NCBI RefSeq assembly: GCF_030813715.1 | Contig: NZ_JAUSUZ010000001.1 | Coordinates: 6,448,001-6,512,000 of the forward strand | Direction of reading: 5' to 3' | Origin: Catenuloplanes indicus | Lineage (GTDB): Bacteria > Actinomycetota > Actinomycetes > Mycobacteriales > Micromonosporaceae | Length of the DNA: 64,000 nucleotides | Shown here: positions 13,851-22,926 of the stretch, piece after piece | Numbering within the stretch: the first letter of the stretch is position 1 | Layout of the letters: every line of letters begins with the position of its first letter | Notes under the pieces: generated by a model | Seen by the model: the letters and a program-made list of their open reading frames with translations, nothing else | What the model was told of the DNA's origin: nothing | The model's database searches: none | Made by a program: the position numbers and the translations under genes

Positions 13851-14086
13851 TCTTCGGGGCACCGGACGGCAGCGCACGCAACCGCAGAAGTGGAGTCCCG
13901 CTTCCGGCATGGGCATTCTCGAGTGCTCCCGGCTCTGCTGCTCTTTACCGCCGAGGCGCCGGCCGCGGATGGCCGGCCGCGACGCGGGCGGCCTCGCTGT
14001 CTGTTCGTGGCTGGTCACCACAGACCTGGCTGGGTTCGGGTGCGAGGCCCCGCGCCAGGGGTTTCCGGTGATGGGTGCGGAACGGA

Positions 14087-14160
14087 CAGGGAGGAGCGCC
14101 GGCGACGACCGGTGCCCGCGGGAGCATGCGGGACCCGGCCACGCCGGAAGCGGGAATATC
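14087..14160 (-). repeat. 3' structured repeat element, copy A (after lysE)
   Basis: Read on the minus strand it starts 6 bases after the lysE stop codon with GATATTCCCGCTTCCGGCG and continues through CCCGCATGCTCCCGCGGGCA to a CTCCTCCCTG end. It matches copies after rny (24708-24780) and miaB (30293-30406) in the same orientation to the gene. The core can fold as GGTCCCGC/GCGGGcACC. Confidence 0.8.
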
Positions 14161-14165
14161 CGCTT

Positions 14166-14813
14166 CTAGATCGTCGCCGTGGCGAGCTTGGCGCCGAAGG
14201 TGACGAAGAGCGCGCCGATCGCGGTGGTGCCGGCGCGGGCCAGCAGACGGCGACGGCGGAACTGTGCGGCGAGGTAGCTGCCGGAGAGGATCAGTACGGT
14301 CAGGTAGAGCGCGCTGCAGATCTGCACGATCGTGCCGAGCAGCAGGAACGACAGTTCTGGGTAGGGGTAGCCGGGGTCGACGAACTGGATGAAGAACGAG
14401 ACGAAGAACAGGATCGCCTTCGGGTTCATCAGGCTGATCAGCAGCGCCTTCCGGAACGGCTGGGTGACCGGCGGCGGGTCCTCGGCGACGGTGGCGGGGG
14501 AGCGCCGGCGACGCCAGGCACCGCGCAGCATGGACAGGCCGACCCAGCAGAGGTACGCCGCGCCCGCATACTTGATCACCAGGAACAGCGGGGGATAGGC
14601 GCGCAGCAGCGAGGCGACGCCGGCGGCGGACAGCACCATCAGCACGGCGTCGCCGGCGAAGACGCCGCACGCGGCCCGGTATCCGGTGCCGACGCCGCGG
14701 CGGGCCGCCACGGAGAGCACGTACAGCGAGTTCGGGCCGGGCAGCAGCACGATCGCCACCGTGCCCAGCACGTAGGTCCAGAGGTCGGTCACTCCCAGCA
14801 CGCCCTGCATCAT
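14166..14813 (-). CDS. LysE/RhtB-family amino-acid exporter
   Basis: A 215-residue, six-helix inner-membrane transporter of the LysE/RhtB family. The signature LPGPNSLYVLSVAARRG (about residues 20-36) is present, along with the RKALLISLMNPKAILFFVSF segment typical of the family. Such proteins export amino acids or related small metabolites. The ATG at 14813 overlaps the TGA of the upstream flavin-fold/GNAT gene (ATGA), so the two are translationally coupled. With the divergent PLP-binding regulator, this suggests export of a compound made or modified by the upstream enzyme. Confidence 0.9.
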   Translation of the reverse strand: MMQGVLGVTDLWTYVLGTVAIVLLPGPNSLYVLSVAARRGVGTGYRAACGVFAGDAVLMVLSAAGVASLLRAYPPLFLVIKYAGAAYLCWVGLSMLRGAWRRRRSPATVAEDPPPVTQPFRKALLISLMNPKAILFFVSFFIQFVDPGYPYPELSFLLLGTIVQICSALYLTVLILSGSYLAAQFRRRRLLARAGTTAIGALFVTFGAKLATATI

Positions 14814-16057
14814 GCGCGCTCCGGGTGGTGCGCCCGCAGCCGATCCCGCAGTGCGGCGCGTGCGTTCGGCCACTCCTCGGCGGTCATCGAGTAGAGCACG
14901 GTGTCGCGCCAGGTGCCGTCCGCGCGCCGCTTGTGCCGGCGCAGCACGCCCTCCTTGACCGCACCGAGGCGCTCGATCGCGCGTTGTGACCGTACGTTCC
15001 GGTTGTCCGTCTCCCAGGCCACCCGGACCGCGCCCAGCTCCTCGAACGCGCGGGTGAGCAGCAGCAGCTTGGACTCCGTGTTCGCCCCGGTCCGCCAGTG
15101 GCTCTTCGCGAAGTACGTGTGCCCGATCGCGACCGTACGGTGCCGTTCCTCGATGTCGTAGTACGACGTGGTGCCGATGACCGCGCCGGTGCGCGCGTCG
15201 CGCTGCAGCCACGGCACGGTCGGCGTCGCGGCCAGCCGGTTGCGCAGGTAGGCGCGCATCTCGTCGAGCGTGCGCGGCGCGCTGACCGGCAGGTGCTCCC
15301 AGATCTCCGGATCGCCGCAGGCCGCCAGCAGGTCGGCCGCGTGCACGAGGTCCAGCGGCTCGAGGAGCACGTGCTCACCGCGCAGCGTCACCGGCGTCTC
15401 CCACGCGCCGCGCGCCGGGCGCAGATAATCCGGCACCGGTACGGTCAGCGCGTCGTCCGGCTCCGGCAGGCCGCGGACCCGGCGCAGCGGCAGCACGCCG
15501 GCCCAGTGGGGCAGCGTCTCGTCGCCCGGCTCCTCCTCGCCCACGCCGTGCGCGCGGATCTTCGCCGACACCTCGGTCAGCGGCAGCGCCAGCACGGTGG
15601 TCTGACTCAGTTCCTTCTTCGTACCGGGCCGGCTGTCCGCGGACCGGCCCGCCGCGACCTTCTCCACCAGCGCGGTGAGCGCACGCTCCTTCTCCGCGGC
15701 GACGATGACCGGGAGTGCGGTGCCGTGCGCGATCACCGACCGGTAGTTCGCGCTGTGGTTGAACTGGGAGCGAGCCAGTACCAGCCCGTCCAGGACGGTG
15801 GCCTCGACGCAGACGGCCAGGCCGGCGTCGCGCGCGGCCAGCATCGGCCGGCCGCCGGTGGAGCCGTGCAGGTACAGCGTGTCGCCGACGCGCGCGATCA
15901 GCTGGGGGAGCACGCGCGGCTCGCCGTCGACGACGAACGCCATGTGCGCCTCGAACGTCTCGTCGAGGATCTGGTACGCCAGCTCCCGGTCATAGCGAAT
16001 CCGCCCCTTGCCGCGGAGCGCCGTGGTGCGATGAGTGGGTGTGAAGTCGTCCCCCAT
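14810..16057 (-). CDS. PNPOx-like flavin-fold / GNAT acetyltransferase fusion
   Basis: A 415-residue two-domain protein. Residues about 1-215 form a pyridoxamine-5'-phosphate-oxidase-like FMN-binding split barrel (GRIRYDRELAYQILDETFEA, GDTLYLHGSTGG, FNHSANYRSVIAHG). Residues about 235-410 form a GNAT N-acetyltransferase of the RimJ/RimL type (ending with RSQRAIERLGAVKEGVLRRH). A near-consensus AAAGGAG precedes the ATG at 16057. It is coupled to lysE downstream and divergent from a MocR/PdxR-type regulator, whose own cofactor is pyridoxal phosphate. The natural substrate is unknown; a role in vitamin B6 or amino-acid chemistry is inference from context. Confidence 0.88.
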   Translation of the reverse strand: MGDDFTPTHRTTALRGKGRIRYDRELAYQILDETFEAHMAFVVDGEPRVLPQLIARVGDTLYLHGSTGGRPMLAARDAGLAVCVEATVLDGLVLARSQFNHSANYRSVIAHGTALPVIVAAEKERALTALVEKVAAGRSADSRPGTKKELSQTTVLALPLTEVSAKIRAHGVGEEEPGDETLPHWAGVLPLRRVRGLPEPDDALTVPVPDYLRPARGAWETPVTLRGEHVLLEPLDLVHAADLLAACGDPEIWEHLPVSAPRTLDEMRAYLRNRLAATPTVPWLQRDARTGAVIGTTSYYDIEERHRTVAIGHTYFAKSHWRTGANTESKLLLLTRAFEELGAVRVAWETDNRNVRSQRAIERLGAVKEGVLRRHKRRADGTWRDTVLYSMTAEEWPNARAALRDRLRAHHPERA

Positions 16058-16082
16058 GTTGGCAGATCTCCTTTGTGCTAGT

Positions 16083-16098
16083 ACAGTAGGAAAACTGT
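16083..16098. promoter_or_regulatory. inverted repeat in the PNPOx-GNAT / MocR divergent promoter
   Basis: ACAGT (16083-16087) and ACTGT (16094-16098) flank a 6-bp spacer in a divergent intergenic region of only 39 bp. It is a candidate operator for the adjacent MocR-type regulator, overlapping that gene's own start. Confidence 0.35.
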
Positions 16099-17461
16099 GG
16101 CAGAACATTATCAGATCAGCGGATCCACGGCGGCCGAGATCTCGGAGAGCGTGGAGGCCGGCGTGCGCGCCGGTGACCTCGGGCCGGGCGCGGCGCTGCC
16201 GCCGGTCCGCACCCTGGCCAAGGCGCTGAGCTGCAGCCCGGCGACCGTGGCCAAGGCCTATCAGACGCTGCGGCAGCGCGGCCTGATCGAGACCGCGGGG
16301 CGCAACGGCACCCGGGTCCGCGAGCGGCCGCCGATCGCGACGTCCGGCCGGTCCGCGCTGCGGCTGCCCACGCCGCCCGGCGCGCTCGACCTCTCCACCG
16401 GCGAGCCCGACCTCGCGCTGATGCCCGCGCTCGGCCCGCGCCTGGCCCGGCTCGCGGCCGCGGAGTTCTCGCCGACCAACTACACGGACGCGGGCGCGCT
16501 GCCCGAGCTGGTCGAGCTGGCCCGGGTGCGGTTCGCCGGGGACGGCATCCCGGTCGACGACGCGGAGATCACGGTCACCAGCGGCGCGCTCGACGCGATG
16601 GAACGGCTGCTCGCCGCGCACCTGCGGCCCGGCGACAAGGTCGCGGTCGAGGACCCGGGCTGGGCGAACGCGCTCGACCTGATCGCGGCGCTCGGCCTGA
16701 CCGCGGTGCCGATGCCGGTCGACGACGAGGGCCCGACGCCGGAGGGCCTGCGCACCGCGCTCACCTCCGGCGCCGGTGCGGCCATCGTCACCACCCGCGC
16801 GCAGAACCCGACCGGTGCCGCGGTCAGCGCGGGCCGCGCGGCCGAGCTGCGGTCGGTGCTGGCCGAGTTCCCGTCCGTGCTGCTGATCGAGGACGACCAC
16901 GCGGCCGAGCTGGCCCCGGTCACGCTGCACGCGCTGGCCGGTGCGACCGGTTCGTGGGCGTTCGTCCGGTCGGTCTCCAAGCCGTACGGTCCGGACCTTC
17001 GCCTCGCCGTGGTGGCCGGGGACGAGGCCACGATCGCGCGCGTGGCCGGCCGCATGCGGGTCGGCGCCGGCTGGGTGTCCACGCTGCTCCAGCACGTGGT
17101 GCTCTACCTGTGGCGGGACGACGAGGTGATCAATGGGGTGATCCGCGCGCGGGACAGCTACGTCACCCGGCGGCTCGCGCTGCGCGCCGCGCTCAAGGCA
17201 CACGGGCTGGACGCGCGTGGGCGCACCGGGCTCAACGTGTGGGTCAGCGTGCCGGACGAGACACGCGCGGTCGCGGCGCTGCGCGATGCCGGGTACGTGG
17301 TGGCGCCCGGCTCGCTCTTCCGGCTCGCGTCGCCGCCCGCCATCCGGATCACGATCAGCCCGCTGGCCGAGGACGACATCCAGCCGCTGGCCGACGCGGT
17401 GGCCGCGGCGGCTGCGCTCGACCCGGTGCCGGCCCGCTCGTCGATGGCGCTGACCGCGTGA
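16097..17461 (+). CDS. MocR/PdxR-type GntR regulator with aminotransferase-like domain
   Basis: A 454-residue protein. An N-terminal GntR winged helix (about 1-75: PPVRTLAKALSCSPATVAKA) is joined to a fold-type-I aminotransferase domain (about 95-440). The pyridoxal-phosphate lysine is in the SVSKPYGPDLRLAVV segment (about residue 295), and an Asn in the RAQNPTGA motif is the usual cofactor contact. MocR proteins bind PLP and control vitamin B6 or amino-acid genes. The GTG start has a weak AGGAA upstream. Its divergent position 39 bp from the PNPOx-like/GNAT gene makes that operon the likely target. Confidence 0.9.
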   Translation: MAEHYQISGSTAAEISESVEAGVRAGDLGPGAALPPVRTLAKALSCSPATVAKAYQTLRQRGLIETAGRNGTRVRERPPIATSGRSALRLPTPPGALDLSTGEPDLALMPALGPRLARLAAAEFSPTNYTDAGALPELVELARVRFAGDGIPVDDAEITVTSGALDAMERLLAAHLRPGDKVAVEDPGWANALDLIAALGLTAVPMPVDDEGPTPEGLRTALTSGAGAAIVTTRAQNPTGAAVSAGRAAELRSVLAEFPSVLLIEDDHAAELAPVTLHALAGATGSWAFVRSVSKPYGPDLRLAVVAGDEATIARVAGRMRVGAGWVSTLLQHVVLYLWRDDEVINGVIRARDSYVTRRLALRAALKAHGLDARGRTGLNVWVSVPDETRAVAALRDAGYVVAPGSLFRLASPPAIRITISPLAEDDIQPLADAVAAAAALDPVPARSSMALTA

Positions 17462-17497
17462 CGAATTCTGTCGTACCGGTGGGGTAAACACTCCGGT

Positions 17498-18145
17498 ATG
17501 CAGACGGCTGCCCCTTTCGTTCCCGCCTCCGCCTCGAGCATCGCGGAGCTGCGCGATGCCGCCCCGGCCTGCCGGGGCTGCGAGCTGTGGGAACCGGCCA
17601 CCCAGGTGGTCTTCGGCCGCGGCGACGAGCACGCCAAGGTGATCTTCGTGGGCGAGCAGCCCGGCGACGTGGAGGACCAGAAGGGCCTGCCGTTCGTCGG
17701 CCCGGCCGGGCACCTGCTCCGGCGCGCGGTCGACGACGCCGGCCTGCCGGTCTCCGACCTCTACATCACGAACTCGGTGAAGCACTTCCGGTTCGAGCGG
17801 CGCGGCGCGCGGCGCATCCACAAGACGCCGGACCAGCAGCACATCACGGCCTGCCACCCGTGGCTGGTGAGCGAGTTCGCGCAACTCCGGCCGTCGCTGG
17901 TGGTGCTGCTCGGCGCGACCGCGGCCAAGGCGGTGCTCGGCCCGTCGTTCCGGGTCACCCGGCAGCGCGGTCAGCTGATGCCGTGGCCGGCGTCCGCGCA
18001 GCACCCGGCGGACTTCCCGAGCGGCCACGAGGCGAAGGCGCTGGCCACCATCCACCCGTCCGCGGTGCTGCGCGCGGACGACCGGGAGGCGGCGTACAAC
18101 GGACTCGTCGCGGACCTGCGCGTGGCGGCCACCGCATTGACATGA
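17498..18145 (+). CDS. udgX: UdgX-type uracil-DNA glycosylase
   Basis: A 215-residue member of the family 4-like uracil-DNA glycosylases with UdgX hallmarks: GEQPGDVEDQKG (residues 52-63, motif A) and the extra loop containing RRIH (105-108), where family knowledge places the histidine (here His108) that forms a covalent bond with the uracil site in DNA. CRGC (25-28) and Cys119 are Fe-S ligand candidates. The position that is Cys in classical family 4 enzymes appears to be His96 (VKHF). The C-terminal motif is TIHPSAVLR. It lies 36 bp after the MocR gene; the neighbours give no functional partner. No SOS box is visible upstream. Confidence 0.9.
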   Translation: MQTAAPFVPASASSIAELRDAAPACRGCELWEPATQVVFGRGDEHAKVIFVGEQPGDVEDQKGLPFVGPAGHLLRRAVDDAGLPVSDLYITNSVKHFRFERRGARRIHKTPDQQHITACHPWLVSEFAQLRPSLVVLLGATAAKAVLGPSFRVTRQRGQLMPWPASAQHPADFPSGHEAKALATIHPSAVLRADDREAAYNGLVADLRVAATALT

Positions 18146-18194
18146 TCAATTGTCCGGCTACCGTGAGTGTCTCGCACCGTGGTCGGGGGTTGTC

Positions 18195-19451
18195 ATGAAC
18201 GTTACGGCGTCGGCCGGCCGGGTGCAGCGGCGCACGCTCGCGTTGCTCGTCGCCACGCAGATCATCGGCGGGATCGGGGTGGCGATCGGCATCACGGTCG
18301 GCGCGCTGCTGTCCGCGCGGATGGCCGGCGTCGGGCTGTCCGGCCTGCCCGGCAGCGGCGCGGTGATCGGCGGCGCGCTGCTCGCGGTGCCGGTCACCCG
18401 GATCGTGCAGGCGCGCGGGCGGCGGCCGGGCATGGCGCTGGCGTACCTGGTGGGCGCGCTCGGCGCGGTGCTGGTCGTGCTCGCGGTCGTGGCCGGTTCC
18501 GTACCGCTGCTGTTCCTGGGCATGTTCCTGTTCGGCGGCGGCACGGCGGCGAACCTGCAGGCACGGTACGTCGCGGTGGACCTCGCCGCGCCCGCGCGCC
18601 GCGGGCGGGACCTGTCGCTGGTGGTGTGGTCGGCCACGATCGGCTCGGTGGCCGCGCCGAACCTGGCCGACCTCGCGGACCGGGCCGTGACCGGGCTGCA
18701 CCTGCCCGCGCTGAGCGGCGCGTTCGTGGTCAGCGCCGTGGCGTTCACCCTGGCCTCGCTGGTGCTGTTCGGTCTGCTCCGGCCGGATCCGCTGCTGCTC
18801 GCCCGTACCCTCGACGGCTCGTCCGCTCCTGACTTCCGGCGGCCCGCCGGCGTACGGGCCGGTGCGCGCGTGGTGGCCCGGCTGCCCGAGGCGCGGCTGG
18901 CGATCGCGGCCGTCGCCACCGGCCACCTGGTGATGGTCGCGGTGATGTCGATGACACCGGTCCACCTGGGGGAGGGGCACGCGGACGCGGACCTGCTGCG
19001 CGTCGTCGGCATCGTGCTCAGCGTGCACATCGCCGGCATGTACGGTTTGTCGCCGGTCACCGGATGGCTCGCCGACCGGTACGGCCGCCGGCCCGTGATC
19101 ATCGGCGGGCTGGTGTTGCTGATCACGGCATGCGCGGTCGCCGGTACGGCCGGGCACGACACCCCGCGGCTGACGCTCGGCCTGGCGCTGCTCGGGCTGG
19201 GCTGGTCGGGCACGATGGTGGGCGGCTCGACGCTGCTCTCCGAGTCCGTCCCGGCCGCCGGCCGGCCCGCGGTCCAAGGCCTGTCCGACCTGGTCATGGG
19301 CGTTGCCGGGGCGGGTGCGGGCGCGCTCAGCGGCGCGGTCGTGGCGCTGGCCGGATATGGCACGCTGACCGTGCTGGCCGCGATGGCCGCGCTGCCGGTT
19401 CTGGCGCTAGCGTTGCGGTCCAAGGGTGCTGTTTCGGTCAAGGAGACGTGA
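18195..19451 (+). CDS. MFS transporter
   Basis: A 418-residue, 12-helix major facilitator superfamily protein of the inner membrane. The motif-A-like loop GWLADRYGRRPVIIGG appears at about residue 290, between helices 8 and 9, and the equivalent N-terminal loop is RIVQARGRRPGMALAY. Start at ATG 18195, preceded by GGGGG. It directly precedes DUF3046 and recA with no gap, so SOS-independent transcripts could run through. Substrate cannot be inferred. Confidence 0.88.
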   Translation: MNVTASAGRVQRRTLALLVATQIIGGIGVAIGITVGALLSARMAGVGLSGLPGSGAVIGGALLAVPVTRIVQARGRRPGMALAYLVGALGAVLVVLAVVAGSVPLLFLGMFLFGGGTAANLQARYVAVDLAAPARRGRDLSLVVWSATIGSVAAPNLADLADRAVTGLHLPALSGAFVVSAVAFTLASLVLFGLLRPDPLLLARTLDGSSAPDFRRPAGVRAGARVVARLPEARLAIAAVATGHLVMVAVMSMTPVHLGEGHADADLLRVVGIVLSVHIAGMYGLSPVTGWLADRYGRRPVIIGGLVLLITACAVAGTAGHDTPRLTLGLALLGLGWSGTMVGGSTLLSESVPAAGRPAVQGLSDLVMGVAGAGAGALSGAVVALAGYGTLTVLAAMAALPVLALALRSKGAVSVKET

Positions 19452-19652
19452 GTGCGGCTGACAGATTTCTGGCAGCGGATGGACGAGGTTTTCGGTGCCG
19501 GCTACGCGCCGAGCCTCGCCAGCGACCAGGTGCTGACTACGCTGGGTGGTCGGACCGTGCGGGAGGCGCTCGACTCGGGAGTGGCCACCGTCGTGGTCTG
19601 GCGGGCCGTTTGCGCTGCTTATCCCGATCGCGTGCCGGCGAAGCTGCGCTGA
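19452..19652 (+). CDS. DUF3046 protein
   Basis: A 66-residue soluble protein of the DUF3046 family (MRLTDFWQRMDEVFGAGYA, then REALDSGVATVVVWRAVC), found immediately upstream of recA across actinobacteria. Function unknown. The GTG start follows the MFS stop directly. The recA SOS box begins 4 bp after its stop. Confidence 0.92.
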   Translation: MRLTDFWQRMDEVFGAGYAPSLASDQVLTTLGGRTVREALDSGVATVVVWRAVCAAYPDRVPAKLR

Positions 19653-19655
19653 ATA

Positions 19656-19667
19656 GAACACCCGTTC
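19656..19667. promoter_or_regulatory. SOS (LexA) box upstream of recA
   Basis: GAACACCCGTTC is an exact match to the Gram-positive/actinobacterial LexA operator core GAAC-N4-GTTC. It sits between DUF3046 and recA. Confidence 0.88.
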
Positions 19668-19687
19668 GGGCGTGTCGTGTGGATCTC

Positions 19688-19699
19688 GTACATGTGTTC
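19688..19699. promoter_or_regulatory. variant SOS-like half box (GTAC-N4-GTTC) upstream of recA
   Basis: GTACATGTGTTC differs from the LexA core by one base in one half-site. The same variant occurs twice beside the perfect box in the lexA/LysM intergenic region, so it may be a weaker LexA site. Confidence 0.4.
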
Positions 19700-19842
19700 G
19701 GCTATCGTGCGTTCCCGGGTAAGGGTTCGGCATCGGCGGCCCCCGGAGGCTGTTTTTGTCATACCCAGCGCCTAGCGTGTTGCGCGTGACGAAAGGTTCT
19801 TCGAAGACGCCCGCGAAGTCGGCGAATGTAGGGGTGGGGTCA

Positions 19843-20889
<1,047 letters not shown>

Positions 20890-20903
20890 TCGCGGGCTGA
20901 CGA

Positions 20904-21971
20904 ATGGCAGGCCGACGCGGAGCGCGTTCGGGGCGGGGCTGGGATGCCGCACCGCCCCGGGCGCGCCGATCGTCCACACGTCCCGCCGAACCTGAGTACC
21001 AGGTGTTCGGCTCGGACAGTTCCGCCCACGACGACTCGGCGTCCCCGGATGTTCCCGGCGATGCCGAGTCGGGGTCCGATCCCGGCGAGGCCGGTTCCGG
21101 CGGCTTCGGTTCCGGGCGCTTCGGTGGCTCCGGTTCCGGGCGCTCCAGGGGCTCCGGGTCCGGCGCCGGTCGCGCTGGTGGCTCTGACGGCGGTAGTTCC
21201 GGTTTCGGGGGTTCCGGTTTCGGGCGTGCTGGTGGTTCCGGGGTCGACGGGTCCGATTCCGATGGCTCGGGTGCAGGCAACCGTGGATCCGGTGGGTCCG
21301 GTCGTGCCGGGCGACGGCAGCGCCGGGGCGTGGCAGCGGCCGGGTTCGGGTCCGCGGAGAACTTCCTGGCCGGTGACGGCCCGGCGGAGAAGCCGGCACC
21401 GAAGCCACGCGACGAGGCCGAGGTGGCCCGGGAGATCTGCCTCCGGCAGCTCGCCACCCGCCCGCGCACCCGCGCCGAACTGGCCGCCGCCCTGACCAAA
21501 CGGGAGATCTCCGCCGAGGTGATCGAGTCGGTCCTCGCGCGCTACGACGAGGTCGGCATGATCGACGACGCCGCCTTCGCCCGGGAGTGGGTCACCACCC
21601 GGCACCGCGGCCGTGGCCTGGCCAAACGTGCCCTCGCCGACGAACTGCGCCGCCGCGGCGTCGACTCCGAGACGGCCGGTGCCGCCCTCGACGAACTCGA
21701 CCCGGAGACGGAGGAGGCAACGGCGTTCGCCCTGGCCGAGCGGAAGGTGCGCACCGCTCGCGGCGAACCGGACGCGGTCTTCCGCCGGGTCGTGGGCATG
21801 CTCGGCCGCAAGGGTTACCCGGCGGGCCTGGCGATCCGCGCGGTCAAGGCCGCGATGGAGGCACAGGCCGCCGAGGCCGAGGACCTCGACGACGGCTACG
21901 CCGAACTGGTTGACCAGATCGACCCGGACGCCCTCGCGGATGCAGCGAGGGGCGACTCGGACCCGATCTGA
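20904..21971 (+). CDS. recX: RecX, recombination regulator, with long Gly/Ser-rich N-terminal extension
   Basis: A 355-residue protein. The RecX domain occupies about residues 175-335 (AREICLRQLATRPRTRAELA, VLARYDEVGMIDDAAFAREW, RRRGVDSETAGAALDEL) and ends in an acidic tail. RecX binds RecA filaments and limits RecA activity. Normal RecX is about 150-200 residues; here about 170 residues of Gly/Ser/Arg-rich disordered sequence (GSGSGRSRGSGSGAGR type) precede it. The ATG lies 14 bp after the recA stop, so expression follows recA. A later start within the frame cannot be excluded, but no internal ATG with a Shine-Dalgarno is evident near the domain. Confidence 0.92.
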   Translation: MAGRRGARSGRGWDAAPPRARRSSTRPAEPEYQVFGSDSSAHDDSASPDVPGDAESGSDPGEAGSGGFGSGRFGGSGSGRSRGSGSGAGRAGGSDGGSSGFGGSGFGRAGGSGVDGSDSDGSGAGNRGSGGSGRAGRRQRRGVAAAGFGSAENFLAGDGPAEKPAPKPRDEAEVAREICLRQLATRPRTRAELAAALTKREISAEVIESVLARYDEVGMIDDAAFAREWVTTRHRGRGLAKRALADELRRRGVDSETAGAALDELDPETEEATAFALAERKVRTARGEPDAVFRRVVGMLGRKGYPAGLAIRAVKAAMEAQAAEAEDLDDGYAELVDQIDPDALADAARGDSDPI

Positions 21972-21991
21972 GTCGGTTGCGCTTCATCGCC

Positions 21992-22163
21992 AGCGCCGCG
22001 CAGCCCTCGTCACCCGCGGCGCTGCCTTGCGCCGCCTTGTCCGCCCAGCGCCGCGCAGCCCTCGTTACCCGCGCGCTGCTTGCGCCGCCTTGTCCGTGGA
22101 GCGCCGGGCGGCCGTCGTCACCCGCGGCGCTTCCTACGCCGTCTTGTCCGTGCAGCGCCGCTG
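21992..22163 (+). repeat. three tandem repeats of 53-55 bp after recX
   Basis: Units start at 21992, 22047 and 22100, with a truncated fourth at 22154. Each begins AGCGCCG and contains a TCGTYACCCGCG segment followed by CGCCTTGTCCG or its variant. Unit 1 carries a perfect 9-bp inverted repeat (AGCGCCGCG 21992-22000 with CGCGGCGCT 22015-22023). The array starts 20 bp after the recX stop and could act as a structured 3' end. Confidence 0.75.
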
Positions 22164-22850
22164 AGTCGCGCCTGTCGGACGCCCTACGAGGCTGCTGTGC
22201 GCGCGACACGCGCCGCCCCACCGGTCACACCGCGGTGTCCGTTGACGTCGGCCGCTCGATCTCGCTGCCGGCCCGGCGGAAGCAGTCGCGGTAAGCGGCG
22301 ACCGAGCCCGTCCCGGCCGTCACCGCCGCCCCGGCCTCCCCGAAGACCCGCCCGTCATCGGCCGCCGCGACGCGGTCAACCTGTCGCCGGCACCCCGCCG
22401 TCCCGCCGTCGATCCAGCCCGGCCGATTTGTCCATGATCGGCGGAAACCCCCCATGCGTGCGGTCGTTAACCACTGGGTAGTATGAGCTGGGCGTAAGCA
22501 CACGTGTGCCGTGTGTCCCACCTGCTTCCGGATGAGGTCTTCTTGACCGAACGGCCCTCCGCGACCTAGCCTCGCGTACAAAGAGGATTGCCCGACCATT
22601 GCAGGCTAAGCGCACAACATAGATCGCGTAACAACACGGCATCATTTCAAGGTTGCAGCCCTGTCATGACGTCTTCCACCGTCGGCCCGGCCGCGCCGAC
22701 GGTGGCCTGACATACCTCGGCCTGCCGGAGCGTGCCCGAAGGGATGCGCCCGGTGGGTCGTACCCACGGCCAGCCGCCTCGGTCGGGCAAGTCCGTGAGC
22801 CGCAAGACGGCGCATGTGCCGCTGCAGAGCGTCCATGCGGGCGAACGGTG
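22164..22850. other. recX-rny intergenic region
   Basis: No convincing coding sequence. A TAGTAT hexamer at 22479-22484 is a possible -10 element for the RNase Y transcript, though the -35 is poor. The 22590-22660 stretch is noticeably AT-richer than its surroundings. A long 5' untranslated region for rny is possible; no known riboswitch fold was recognised. Confidence 0.4.
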
Positions 22851-22863
22851 AGGGGAGGCGGCG

Positions 22864-22926
22864 GTGACGATCGAAACGCACGCCGGAGAGGGCGCCGACG
22901 AGGCCGGGAAGCGGGCCCGGCGATGA
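22864..22926 (+). CDS. 20-residue leader ORF coupled to rny
   Basis: A GTG at 22864 lies five bases after a strong AGGGGAGG (22851-22858) and opens a 20-codon frame starting MTIETHAGEG and ending in KRARR. Its TGA overlaps the ATG of rny (ATGA at 22923-22926). The rny ATG itself has only a weak Shine-Dalgarno, so rny translation probably depends on this leader. The peptide is highly charged and has no known relative. Confidence 0.5.
   Translation: MTIETHAGEGADEAGKRARR

Noticed and set aside
19756-19842. Upstream extension of RecA from an earlier in-frame start
   Set aside because: The added residues do not resemble RecA and the ATG at 19843 has its own G-rich ribosome site.
21992-22163. CRISPR-like array after recX
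   Set aside because: Units are contiguous imperfect tandem repeats without unique spacers, and there are no cas genes.
22376-22645. 89-codon minus-strand frame upstream of rny
   Set aside because: Start region has no ribosome site, composition is not like the neighbouring genes, and it would oppose the likely rny leader.
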